From positions 990,610 through 1,054,609 of the forward strand of contig NZ_SOBW01000008.1 in the NCBI RefSeq assembly GCF_004364975.1: DNA of 64,000 bases. Direction: 5' to 3'. Below are positions 16,912 through 24,743 of the stretch, one piece after another. The DNA is from Gelidibacter sediminis. Its GTDB lineage: Bacteria; Bacteroidota; Bacteroidia; Flavobacteriales; Flavobacteriaceae. A program made the translations under genes and the position numbers. Under the pieces are notes generated by a model. That model ran no database searches and had not been told where the DNA came from. It saw nothing but the letters and a program-made list of their open reading frames with translations. Position 1 is the first letter of the stretch; each line of letters opens with the position of its first letter.

Positions 16912-17331
16912 ATGCGATTTGAAAAAAGTATATTTTTTGACCTGGTACCACATTTTAAAATTGAATTCTCATTTGGAGATTTCTTTCTATGTAAAAACTT
17001 TGTCATCTCAGAACTACATGAAGGCATCCATTTTGATTGGGACAAAATTTTGGAAGTTATAGAAGCAATTGGTACCTATTATGGTGAAGATTTTGAAATA
17101 GCCTACATATCAAATCGCGTAGAATCCTACTCTATTGATCCTCACTTATGGCACAGATTTCATAAGGAGTTTAATTTTATAATTGCGAGTGCCACCGTTG
17201 TATATAATGATTTTGGATATATCAACGCATCCATAGAAAAACAATTTGCAAATATCAGCCTTAAGCGTTGCGGTAGTTTAGTTGAAGCGCTGAATTGGGT
17301 AAAACATCTTAAGGAATTCAATCAAAATTAA
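16912..17331 (+). CDS. Conserved hypothetical protein, STAS-like small domain
   Basis: The 139-residue soluble protein has no signal peptide or membrane helix. Alternating strands and helices (FEIAYISNR, a conserved-looking YSIDPHLWHRF, FIIASATVVYN, and a C-terminal helix SLVEALNWVKHL) resemble the STAS/SpoIIAA-like fold often seen in Flavobacteriaceae, but I cannot name a family securely. Its 3' end overlaps the 3' end of rnz by 14 bp on the opposite strand, so the two transcripts would form a short antisense overlap. The ATG at 16912 is the only sensible start. Confidence 0.6.
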   Translation: MRFEKSIFFDLVPHFKIEFSFGDFFLCKNFVISELHEGIHFDWDKILEVIEAIGTYYGEDFEIAYISNRVESYSIDPHLWHRFHKEFNFIIASATVVYNDFGYINASIEKQFANISLKRCGSLVEALNWVKHLKEFNQN

Positions 17332-18226
17332 ATTGTTTTCCATCTTTAGCTAATTTAACAGCTTTAAAAATGGTTTGTGCTTCCAGTTTAAATTGATTCA
17401 AATCGTCATAGCGCGTGGAATAATGACCTAAGATAAGCATTTTTACATTGGCCATTTTCGCAATTTGTGCGGCCTCTTTGGCAGTGGAATGTTTCGTTTT
17501 TGGAGCAAGATGTGCGTGCTTGTCTAAAAACGTGGATTCATGATAGAGCACATCTACATCTTTTATAATAGGAACAATACTTTCTTTATATGCAGTATCA
17601 CTGCAAAAGGCATAACTTTTTGTTGGATTTGGAGCAGAAGTTACTTTTTTATGATCAATGAGTACGCCGTCATTATTTAATACATCATGACCTTGTTTTA
17701 ATTTATTGTAATAGGCAATGTCAATATTGGCCTCTATAACTGCAGGCATGTTTAAATGCCGCTCCCCCTCCTTTTCCTTAAATAAAAAGCCATTAGTATA
17801 TACACGATGATCCAAAGGAATGGTCCACACCTCTACCTTTTCATCTTCAAAAATAAGTTCAGAATCGTCTGAAGTCAACTCATGAAAAATGAGTGGATAA
17901 TTGGTCCAGGAATCTGCTAATTTCATTTGCATGATAATGACTTCCTTAAGACCTTTTGGGCAGTGGATATGCAATTCCGTTTCACGGGTTAACAGTCGGA
18001 ATGTCGAAATCAAACCGACCAAACCAAAGAAATGATCGCCGTGTAAATGGGAAATAAAAATATGCTTAATACGTGCAAACTTGATTTTATTGCGGCGTAA
18101 CTCTACTTGCGTTCCTTCTCCACAATCAATCAAGAACAGATGATTATTAATCTCTAAAACTTGAGCGGTAGGATTAGTATCCTTTCGTGGCGTGGCGCTG
18201 AAGCAACCGAGTATGGTAAGTTTCAT
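17318..18226 (-). CDS. rnz: Ribonuclease Z
   Basis: The 302-residue metallo-beta-lactamase-fold endonuclease matures tRNA 3' ends. The zinc motif HLHGDH lies at residues 60-65 in FISHLHGDHFFGL, with the upstream LIDCGEGTQVELRR and the downstream YHESTFLDKHAHLA and LGHYSTRY histidines in place. The length fits the bacterial RNase Z type. It lies downstream of the small STAS-like gene (18339-18671), 112 bp apart, in a minus-strand run starting at pyrR. The C-terminus overlaps the convergent gene by 14 bp. Confidence 0.95.
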   Translation of the reverse strand: MKLTILGCFSATPRKDTNPTAQVLEINNHLFLIDCGEGTQVELRRNKIKFARIKHIFISHLHGDHFFGLVGLISTFRLLTRETELHIHCPKGLKEVIIMQMKLADSWTNYPLIFHELTSDDSELIFEDEKVEVWTIPLDHRVYTNGFLFKEKEGERHLNMPAVIEANIDIAYYNKLKQGHDVLNNDGVLIDHKKVTSAPNPTKSYAFCSDTAYKESIVPIIKDVDVLYHESTFLDKHAHLAPKTKHSTAKEAAQIAKMANVKMLILGHYSTRYDDLNQFKLEAQTIFKAVKLAKDGKQFNFD

Positions 18227-18338
18227 AGTATGAGTTTAGAAGTTTTTAGTTTATGAGGTTTAGTACCTGTCCAATAGCTTTTGAGGACTTTACACTAGGT
18301 ACATCTAAACTTTAAACTCCTCAACTTATAAACGTATT

Positions 18339-18671
18339 TTAGATTCCCAAATCGCGCTCCATCTCCTCCATTTCAATAAGATCATACGCTTCTTTAAGTG
18401 TTGGAACCACCATAATTTCGTCTGGCGTTTCTTCTATATTGATTTTATTTGTCACAATTACAAAGGAATGTTTGGCGCGACGGTGCATGTTGGATATTTC
18501 TAAAAACTCGATAATATCTTGTAAACTTACTTCTCGAATCACCGATAAATTTATAATGACATCATCGTTTTTAAATTTTGGATATGTTGCTTGAAGTTTT
18601 TTTACCAATTCAACAATGGTACTTTTTTCTTGCGTAATAATAGTGATGTTGTTGTCTTTGTCAAAAAGCAT
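18339..18671 (-). CDS. Small STAS-like conserved protein
   Basis: The 110-residue cytosolic protein has a beta-alpha pattern (NITIITQEKSTIVELVKKL, DDVIINLSVIREVSLQDIIEFL, HSFVIVTNKINIEETP, VVPTLKEAYDLIEMEEME) typical of STAS or anti-sigma-factor-antagonist folds. It carries a conserved-looking basic MHRRAKH before the third strand. It sits between pyrB (11 bp upstream) and rnz, and I believe this neighbour arrangement recurs in Flavobacteriaceae. Its function is unknown. Together with the protein at 16912-17331, it places two possible STAS-like proteins on either side of rnz. Confidence 0.65.
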   Translation of the reverse strand: MLFDKDNNITIITQEKSTIVELVKKLQATYPKFKNDDVIINLSVIREVSLQDIIEFLEISNMHRRAKHSFVIVTNKINIEETPDEIMVVPTLKEAYDLIEMEEMERDLGI

Positions 18672-18682
18672 ACCTGTCTGTT

Positions 18683-19612
18683 TTAATGTTTAATTTTAGA
18701 AGCTAATAAGTATATGACCGCCATTCTTATAGCCACACCATTTTGAACCTGATCCAAAATAATGGCTTGTTTAGAATCGGCAACGTCACTAGTAATCTCC
18801 ACGCCACGGTTAATTGGTCCCGGGTGCATAATTGTTATTTCTTTGTCTAAAGAATTGAGCAAGGCTCTATTTACCCCATACTGCTGTGTATATTCTCGGG
18901 TGGATGGAAAATAAGTCATATCCATGCGTTCATTCTGTACTCGGAGCATATTGGCCACATCACACCACTGTAAGGCTTTTTTAAGATTTGTTTCTACTTT
19001 CACGCCTAATTTATCGATGTATTTTGGCAATAAGGTTTTTGGTCCGCACACCATCACATTAGCGCCTTGTAATTGCAAAGCGAAAATATTGGACAAAGCC
19101 ACACGGCTGTGCAGTATATCGCCAACGATAACCACATTTTTCCCTTGTACTTCACCCAATCGTTCACGAATGGAATAACTGTCCAGTAAGGCCTGTGTAG
19201 GGTGTTCGTGGGCGCCATCTCCAGCGTTTATGATACTTGCGTTAACATGTTGCGAAAGAAAAACACTAGCACCAGGATTTGGATGTCGCATAACCACCAT
19301 ATCCACTTTCATGGATAGAATATTGTTGACAGTATCAATTAAGGTTTCTCCTTTTTTTACGGATGATTGTGAGGCTGAAAAATTAATGACATCTGCAGAG
19401 AGTCGTTTTTCGGCCAGTTCAAAAGAGAGTTTGGTGCGGGTAGAGTTTTCAAAAAATAGATTGGCAATGGTAATATCTCGGAGCGAGGGTACTTTTTTAA
19501 TTGGTCGGTTAATAACTTCCTTAAAATGATCGGCAGTTTCAAAAATAAGTTGGATATCCTGTGAATTTAGATATTTAATTCCCAATAAGTGATTGACACT
19601 TAATTCGCTCAT
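18683..19612 (-). CDS. pyrB: Aspartate carbamoyltransferase catalytic subunit (PyrB)
   Basis: The 309-residue enzyme forms N-carbamoyl-aspartate from carbamoyl phosphate and aspartate in pyrimidine synthesis. The carbamoyl-phosphate motif FFENSTRTKLSFE is at about residues 53-65, the aspartate loop SVKKGETLID follows, and HPGPINRGVEI sits near 263. The length fits a catalytic chain. No pyrI regulatory subunit gene is adjacent. The gene follows pyrR by 41 bp and was probably transcribed with it, fitting control by uridine nucleotides through PyrR or simple co-expression. Confidence 0.95.
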   Translation of the reverse strand: MSELSVNHLLGIKYLNSQDIQLIFETADHFKEVINRPIKKVPSLRDITIANLFFENSTRTKLSFELAEKRLSADVINFSASQSSVKKGETLIDTVNNILSMKVDMVVMRHPNPGASVFLSQHVNASIINAGDGAHEHPTQALLDSYSIRERLGEVQGKNVVIVGDILHSRVALSNIFALQLQGANVMVCGPKTLLPKYIDKLGVKVETNLKKALQWCDVANMLRVQNERMDMTYFPSTREYTQQYGVNRALLNSLDKEITIMHPGPINRGVEITSDVADSKQAIILDQVQNGVAIRMAVIYLLASKIKH

Positions 19613-19653
19613 TGCTTACTGTATTTATACTCTATTAATTATTTTGCCCATAA

Positions 19654-20193
19654 TTACGCTTCAACTAAATACACCGTATCCTCACCTTCATTCTCTATCC
19701 AATTGACCTTAACTTTTTCCTTGTTGATGGCATCTACCTGTCGTCCTCTATAATTAGGCTGTATAGGTAAGTGCCGACTGAAACGTCTGTCAATTAGGGT
19801 TAAGAGTTCAATTTCATTTGGGCGTCCAAAAGACTGTATCGCAGTTAGCGCAGAACGGATACTTCTACCAGTATAGAGCACGTCATCTATAAATACAATA
19901 TTCTTGTCTTCCACGATAAAATTAATTTCGGTGGTATTGGCCTCTAAAGGCTTTTCTCCACGCCGAAAATCATCTCTAAAAAAAGTAATGTCTAAATGAC
20001 CTAATTGAATGTGATCGATTTTATAGTCATCCTTTAATATTTGAGCTAGTCTGTTAGCCAAGAATTTTCCTCTGGGCTGAATGCCTATGAGAACTGTATC
20101 CGTAAAATCGTTGTGTTTTTCAATCAGTTGACAAGCCAATCTATGGAGAATGATATTGATCTCTTTTGCGTTAAGTAGAACTTTTTGGCTCAT
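19654..20193 (-). CDS. pyrR: PyrR-like pyrimidine regulator / uracil phosphoribosyltransferase
   Basis: The 179-residue protein is a type I phosphoribosyltransferase of the PyrR family. The PRPP-binding loop reads IVFIDDVLYTGRSIRSAL (about residues 90-107), with VLIGIQPRGKFLANRL near 30. In Bacillus PyrR binds pyr mRNA and controls attenuation. Here the promoter box TACGTTTG lies only 7 nt before the ATG, and only 41 bp separate pyrR from pyrB, leaving little room for a classical attenuator. Enzymatic uracil salvage or another regulatory mode is possible. First gene of the pyrR-pyrB-STAS-rnz run. Confidence 0.9.
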   Translation of the reverse strand: MSQKVLLNAKEINIILHRLACQLIEKHNDFTDTVLIGIQPRGKFLANRLAQILKDDYKIDHIQLGHLDITFFRDDFRRGEKPLEANTTEINFIVEDKNIVFIDDVLYTGRSIRSALTAIQSFGRPNEIELLTLIDRRFSRHLPIQPNYRGRQVDAINKEKVKVNWIENEGEDTVYLVEA

Positions 20194-20200
20194 AGTTTTC

Positions 20201-20208
20201 CAAACGTA
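20201..20208 (-). promoter_or_regulatory. Promoter -7 box of pyrR
   Basis: On the minus strand TACGTTTG matches TAnnTTTG and ends 7 nt before the pyrR ATG, predicting a very short or absent leader. No -33 element is evident. Confidence 0.45.
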
Positions 20209-20287
20209 TTTGGTTTACAAATTTAGGATAAATATTTGTGTGTGCAATGCTTTTATGTATCTAAGACTCAAAGAGGAAAACAACCGC

Positions 20288-20322
20288 ATAAAAAAAGCCT
20301 TCAACATGGGTTGAAGGCTTTG
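20288..20322 (-). terminator. Terminator of rpsA
   Basis: AAAGCCTTCAAC (20294-20305) and GTTGAAGGCTTT (20310-20321) form a perfect 12-bp stem. The minus strand continues with a T run, 22 bp after the rpsA stop. Confidence 0.88.
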
Positions 20323-20343
20323 ATTTACAAATGTTTTGAAAGA

Positions 20344-22206
20344 TTATTTCTTCCCGTCCATTTTATCTTTAAGAGCTTGTAAAGCATCGTTTGCATCACC
20401 AAGTGTTGGTTTTGCCTCTGCTGCAGAAGCTTCTGCTTTAGCAACAGCAGCTTTTACGTTAGCAATTTCTTCTTGTTTAAAGATAGCCGTATGAGAAGCG
20501 ACAACACGTTTGAATTCTTTATTGAACTCAATAATTTTGAATTCAGCAGTATCACCTTTTTTCAATTTTTTACCATCTTCCATTTCTAAGTGGCGTGAAG
20601 GTACGAAAGCAACGATATCTTCATTAAACTCTACGGTTGCACCTTTATCAACCATCTCAGAAATTTCTGCTGTATGAGTAGTTCCTAAAGCAAATTCAGT
20701 TTCGTATTTGTCCCAAGGATTAGCAGTTGTTTGTTTGTGACCTAAACTTAATTTACGTCCTTCAACATCCAACTCCAATACCACAACATCTAACTTATCA
20801 CCTACGTTACAGAACTCACTTGGATGTTTGATTTTCTTAGTCCAAGATAAGTCAGAGATGTAAATCAATCCGTCAATACCTTCTTCTAATTCTACAAATA
20901 CACCAAAGTTTGTAAAGTTACGTACAATACCTGTATGCTTAGAACCTACTGGATATTTAGAAGTGATGTCAGTCCATGGGTCTGGTGTCAATTGTTTGAT
21001 ACCTAATGACATTTTACGATCTTCTCTATCAAGAGTTAAAATAACCGCTTCAATCTCGTCACCAACTTTTACAAAATCTTGAGCAGAACGTAAATGTGTT
21101 GACCAAGACATTTCACTTACGTGAACCAAGCCTTCTACACCTTCTTCTACTTCAATGAATGCACCGTAATCAGCAATTACAACAACTTTACCTTTCACTT
21201 TATCTCCAACTTTTACGTTTTCGCCTAAAGCTTCCCAAGGATGCTTGCTCAATTGTTTTAGACCTAATTGGATTCTTGATTTATCTTCATCAAAATCAAG
21301 GATTACCACGTTAAGTTTCTGATCCAATTCTACAATTTCGTTTGGATGGTTGATACGTGACCAAGAAAGGTCAGTAATATGAACTAAACCATCTACACCA
21401 CCAAGATCAATAAAGACACCGTAAGAAGTAATGTTTTTAACAACACCTTCTAATACTTGACCTTTTTCTAATTGACCAATGATTTCTTTTTTCTGTTCTT
21501 CGATATCAGCTTCAATAAGAGCTTTATGAGAAACTACAATGTTTTTGAATTCGTGGTTGATTTTAACAACTTTAAATTCCATTGTTTTATTAACATACTG
21601 ATCGTAATCTCTAATTGGTTTCACGTCAATTTGAGAACCTGGCAAGAAAGCTTCAATACCAAATACGTCAACGATCATACCACCTTTAGTACGACATTTA
21701 ACAAAACCGTTTACGATTTCGCCAGTGTCATGTGCATTGTTTACACGATCCCAAGCTTTGATTACTCTAGCTTTACGATGAGATAATACCAACTGTCCGT
21801 TAGCATCTTCACGTACATCAATTAATACTTCTACTTTGTCACCAACTTTTAAATTTGGGTTGTAACGGAACTCGTTAAGAGAAATTACACCTTCAGATTT
21901 TGCATTGATATCAATAATAGCGTCACGATCAGAAATATGGATCACTTCACCTTCAACAACTTCATCATCAAGGGTGTCCACGAAATTTTCTGATACTAAT
22001 TTTTCGAATTCCTGTAGTTTCTTGTCATCAACTTGCTCAATTCCTTCTTCGTAATTGTGCCAGTTAAAATCTTTTAAGAATTTTTCAGGATTTGCTTGCG
22101 CCTCTGATACTTTAGGAGCTGCATTTTCAGTAGTTTGTGTTTCTACTGCAGTTTCTGTAGCGTTAGTAGTATCTACTTCGGCTTGTTTTGTTTCTTTTTC
22201 AGACAT
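20344..22206 (-). CDS. rpsA: 30S ribosomal protein S1
   Basis: The 620-residue protein has an acidic, low-complexity N-terminus (about residues 1-45) and six S1 OB-fold repeats. The most typical is GVVKNITSYGVFIDLGG, then KVVVIADYGAFIEVEEG and GIVRNFTNFGVFVELEEG. A C-terminal alanine/lysine-rich tail follows. S1 helps recruit mRNA to the 30S subunit. The gene has its own promoter (22331-22362), a leader of about 120 nt and a terminator, so it is a single-gene transcript. Unlike in Proteobacteria, it is not beside cmk; cmk lies 0.7 kb away beyond an oppositely oriented LysM gene. Confidence 0.95.
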   Translation of the reverse strand: MSEKETKQAEVDTTNATETAVETQTTENAAPKVSEAQANPEKFLKDFNWHNYEEGIEQVDDKKLQEFEKLVSENFVDTLDDEVVEGEVIHISDRDAIIDINAKSEGVISLNEFRYNPNLKVGDKVEVLIDVREDANGQLVLSHRKARVIKAWDRVNNAHDTGEIVNGFVKCRTKGGMIVDVFGIEAFLPGSQIDVKPIRDYDQYVNKTMEFKVVKINHEFKNIVVSHKALIEADIEEQKKEIIGQLEKGQVLEGVVKNITSYGVFIDLGGVDGLVHITDLSWSRINHPNEIVELDQKLNVVILDFDEDKSRIQLGLKQLSKHPWEALGENVKVGDKVKGKVVVIADYGAFIEVEEGVEGLVHVSEMSWSTHLRSAQDFVKVGDEIEAVILTLDREDRKMSLGIKQLTPDPWTDITSKYPVGSKHTGIVRNFTNFGVFVELEEGIDGLIYISDLSWTKKIKHPSEFCNVGDKLDVVVLELDVEGRKLSLGHKQTTANPWDKYETEFALGTTHTAEISEMVDKGATVEFNEDIVAFVPSRHLEMEDGKKLKKGDTAEFKIIEFNKEFKRVVASHTAIFKQEEIANVKAAVAKAEASAAEAKPTLGDANDALQALKDKMDGKK

Positions 22207-22253
22207 GTGCTGAATACTAATTTTGTATTCTGGGTGTTGGAGGAAGTTTTATG

Positions 22254-22271
22254 CGGACAACACTCAGAAGT
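22254..22271 (-). promoter_or_regulatory. Hairpin in the rpsA leader
   Basis: AACACT and AGTGTT pair around a 4-nt loop in the predicted leader, about 50 nt before the start codon. There is no U tract, so it is not a terminator. A role in autogenous control by S1 is a guess. Confidence 0.3.
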
Positions 22272-22330
22272 GTTATTTGCTTTTAGTTTTCGTTCCTTTT
22301 ATCTTCCAATGGGTGCCGCTAAAAGGAGTG

Positions 22331-22362
22331 CAAAAATACAATATAAATATCTCATTTACAAA
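22331..22362 (-). promoter_or_regulatory. rpsA promoter, full -33/-7 match
   Basis: On the minus strand TTTG (22362-22359) is followed after 20 nt by TATTTTTG (22338-22331), the complete Bacteroidota promoter pattern. Transcription would begin near 22327, giving a leader of about 120 nt. Confidence 0.75.
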
Positions 22363-22494
22363 TTAAATAAGGATCCATAACAATATTTTACTTCCGACAA
22401 AAGTAAATGGAGAACAATTGATTGCAATTGGGTTATCAAGAGCCAATAAAACCAGGTATATTTACGTTTACATAAATTTAAAAAATCAATTATT

Positions 22495-22872
22495 ATGGTA
22501 AAATCTAAGTATCAAAGTGTGTTAGATCTTGGTCAAGAACTAAACATTCAAAACGGCGATGTTTCTGAAGAAAATGGTGTTCTAAAAATTAAAGGTACAG
22601 CTAAGACTCAATATGAAAAGAATCTGTTATGGGATAAAATCAAAGCCATTGGTGGAGAAAACCCTTCTGACATTAAGGCTGACATTAAAGTAGCTGATAC
22701 TTCTGTATATGCAAGACATACTGTAAAATCTGGTGAAACCCTTGGTAAAATTGCTAAACAATATTATGGTGATGCCTCTAAATACCAAAAGATTTTTTCT
22801 GCAAATACTGACATTCTGAAAAATCCAGATATGATTCATCCAGATCAAGAACTTATTATTCCAAACGACTAA
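22495..22872 (+). CDS. BON-LysM domain protein (YgaU/Kbp-like)
   Basis: The 125-residue protein has an N-terminal BON-like alpha/beta region (about 10-65, with DVSEENGVLKIKGTAKTQYEKNL cut here as a description of its core) and a C-terminal LysM domain (about 72-122, YARHTVKSGETLGKIAKQYY to HPDQELIIP). It lacks a signal peptide, like E. coli Kbp (YgaU), a potassium-binding cytosolic protein with the same layout. That function is a family analogy only. The gene is alone, ending at a bidirectional terminator shared with cmk. Confidence 0.82.
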   Translation: MVKSKYQSVLDLGQELNIQNGDVSEENGVLKIKGTAKTQYEKNLLWDKIKAIGGENPSDIKADIKVADTSVYARHTVKSGETLGKIAKQYYGDASKYQKIFSANTDILKNPDMIHPDQELIIPND

Positions 22873-22891
22873 TCTAAATCTTGATAACAAT

Positions 22892-22920
22892 AAAAAAACG
22901 ATCCATTGGATCGTTTTTTG
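22892..22920. terminator. Bidirectional terminator between the LysM gene and cmk
   Basis: AAAAAACGATCC (22893-22904) pairs with GGATCGTTTTTT (22908-22919) around ATT. It lies just after the LysM stop and just after the cmk stop on the other strand. Confidence 0.9.
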
Positions 22921-22934
22921 TTTAATATTTGATT

Positions 22935-23627
22935 TTATTCTTGATTAATGACGCGTTGGGCCATGTTGTACAATTTTTCAAATTGCGCCACTAATGACAT
23001 ATCAGAATTGTCAATCTCTAAGGCGTCTTGGGCTTTAATCAGTGGCGAGTCTTCGCGCGTAGAATCAATTAAATCTCTTGACATCACGTTTTTCAACACA
23101 TCCTCATAGCTTACATGTTCATGTCGCTCTAGTAATTCTTTGTAGCGTCTTTTAGCTCTGGTTTCTGCAGATGCGGTCATAAAAAATTTTAATTCAGCAT
23201 CTGGAAAGACCACTGTACCAATATCTCTCCCATCCATAACAACACCTTTTTCCTTGCCCATCACCTGTTGTTGCCTCACTAACATGCGCCGTACCTCTGA
23301 AATTTCAGCTACTCGACTAACATGCTGTGATACTTCTAATGTTCTAATGTCATTTTCAACATTTTTTCCGTTTAAATAGACTTCTGCAAAACCAAGCGTT
23401 GCATTATATTTAAAACCTATCTGTACATGGTCTAATTCTGTTACCAATCGGTCTACATTAAAATACGCTTCAGAAATGATGCCATGTTGCATTGCATAAA
23501 GCGTTACTGCCCGATACATAGCACCCGAATCTACATACACATAATTTAAGGCTTTAGCCAATTGTTTGGCTACCGTACTCTTTCCTGTGGATGAAAATCC
23601 ATCAATGGCAATTGTAATCTTCTTCAT
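22935..23627 (-). CDS. cmk: Cytidylate kinase
   Basis: The 230-residue P-loop kinase phosphorylates CMP and dCMP. The Walker A motif GFSSTGKSTVAKQLA is at residues 10-24, followed by YVDSGAMYRAVTLYA (NMP-binding), VVMDGRDIGTVVFPDAELKFFMTASAETRAKRR (central and lid region, described in part), and a C-terminal IDNSD motif. The ATG directly abuts the stop codon of porQ, so translation is probably coupled. The cmk-porQ pairing is a known conserved neighbourhood in Bacteroidota. Confidence 0.95.
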   Translation of the reverse strand: MKKITIAIDGFSSTGKSTVAKQLAKALNYVYVDSGAMYRAVTLYAMQHGIISEAYFNVDRLVTELDHVQIGFKYNATLGFAEVYLNGKNVENDIRTLEVSQHVSRVAEISEVRRMLVRQQQVMGKEKGVVMDGRDIGTVVFPDAELKFFMTASAETRAKRRYKELLERHEHVSYEDVLKNVMSRDLIDSTREDSPLIKAQDALEIDNSDMSLVAQFEKLYNMAQRVINQE

Positions 23628-24647
23628 TTATCTTAAATCTATTTGCAAACCGAAAAAACTTGTGTTTGAAGCGCCGCTATAGCGTGCATGGGAATAATTG
23701 AAGCGCAATTTATTAAGTTTGATGCCAATCCCAAAGGAAAGTCCTGAAAAGTTACGCTGATCTACAATGCGAAGTTCTTCGGCACGTCTAAAATTATAAC
23801 CCACTCTCAGATTAAATCCAGCTTCTGGAAAGAGTTCGGCACCCAAAATGGTATGACGCATCAATGCATTCAAAAAACCGACTTTTTCTTGAGTTTGATT
23901 GCAGTCTAAATCGGTCGTTGCTCGGGCTGGATTGGACACACCAATAGGCCATTGTTGTAAATTATCAAATGTGAGATGCCATCTTATGGGCACATATTGT
24001 AAACTCTGTGATAATCCTAGGGTCACTTCTACAGGCAGTTTCTCGTTTAAGTCGGCGTACGACGTAAATTGGGTACCAAGGTTTCTGATGGTAATTGCCG
24101 CGTGAAAATCGAGTTTCTCATTCACATAAATCACCCCAACATCTATGGCCCCTCCAATAGAATTATACTGTTCTAGTTTAGAAGTGATCAACTTACCACT
24201 AGCGCCGACATAGAAATCTGAGAATGGAACTTGGTAGGAATACCCAAACGATAAGGCTGCCTCATTACCTGTAAAGGTTCCGGTAGAGTTACCGCTTTCA
24301 TCATAGCCGTCAAATGTCCCGTAGTTGATATAGGTCACCCCCACGTGAAAAGTTTGCACATGTCTATCCCATGTATAAGCATATGATCCGGTACCATAAC
24401 TAACACCTCCTAAATAACTGGAATAATTTAATGCCAATTGATTATCCATGAGCGGATTGATGCTGGCAGGATTATACAAGCCACCTGTTACATCGTAATC
24501 AAAATTAGTAATCACTTTACCACCCAGTGCGGCTTGACGAGGCGAGGACACTAAATTCAAAAATTGATACGTCGATTCTCCACCAAGTTGAGCATAAACT
24601 GATATATTGATGGAAATGAAAAATAAAACAGCAATCCTCTTAACCAT
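23628..24647 (-). CDS. porQ: Type IX secretion system protein PorQ
   Basis: The 339-residue protein has a signal peptide (cleavage after VYAQ, residue 20) and the PorQ signature STYQFLNLVSSPRQAALGG, then GGLYNPASINP and barrel-like strands (FSGLSFGIGIKLNKLRFNYSHARY). PorQ is an outer-membrane FadL-like protein that works with PorU/PorZ in the attachment complex of the type IX system. It is the only general T9SS component gene in this window and supports secretion of the adhesin at 5597-12073. A TACTTTTG box ends 7 nt before the ATG, and cmk follows with no gap. Confidence 0.88.
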   Translation of the reverse strand: MVKRIAVLFFISINISVYAQLGGESTYQFLNLVSSPRQAALGGKVITNFDYDVTGGLYNPASINPLMDNQLALNYSSYLGGVSYGTGSYAYTWDRHVQTFHVGVTYINYGTFDGYDESGNSTGTFTGNEAALSFGYSYQVPFSDFYVGASGKLITSKLEQYNSIGGAIDVGVIYVNEKLDFHAAITIRNLGTQFTSYADLNEKLPVEVTLGLSQSLQYVPIRWHLTFDNLQQWPIGVSNPARATTDLDCNQTQEKVGFLNALMRHTILGAELFPEAGFNLRVGYNFRRAEELRIVDQRNFSGLSFGIGIKLNKLRFNYSHARYSGASNTSFFGLQIDLR

Positions 24648-24654
24648 AGAAGGA

Positions 24655-24662
24655 CAAAAGTA
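24655..24662 (-). promoter_or_regulatory. Promoter -7 box of porQ-cmk
   Basis: The minus strand reads TACTTTTG, an exact TAnnTTTG match, ending 7 nt before the porQ ATG. The mRNA leader would be only a few nucleotides. No clear -33 box. Confidence 0.45.
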
Positions 24663-24708
24663 AGATTTCTTGGGTAATGCGCTGATATGTTTTATTCTAT
24701 TTTTATGA

Positions 24709-24740
24709 CAAAAAAAAACGGCAACAATTTGTTGCCGTTC
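24709..24740 (-). terminator. Terminator of lon
   Basis: AACGGCAACA (24717-24726) pairs with TGTTGCCGTT (24730-24739). The minus strand runs on into eight T, directly after the lon stop. Confidence 0.88.
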
Positions 24741-24743
24741 TAG

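Noticed and set aside
19613-19653. PyrR-type attenuator between pyrR and pyrB
   Set aside because: The gap is 41 bp and shows no terminator hairpin or T run.
22207-22330. Riboswitch in the rpsA leader
   Set aside because: Only one small hairpin is visible, with none of the conserved cores of known riboswitches.
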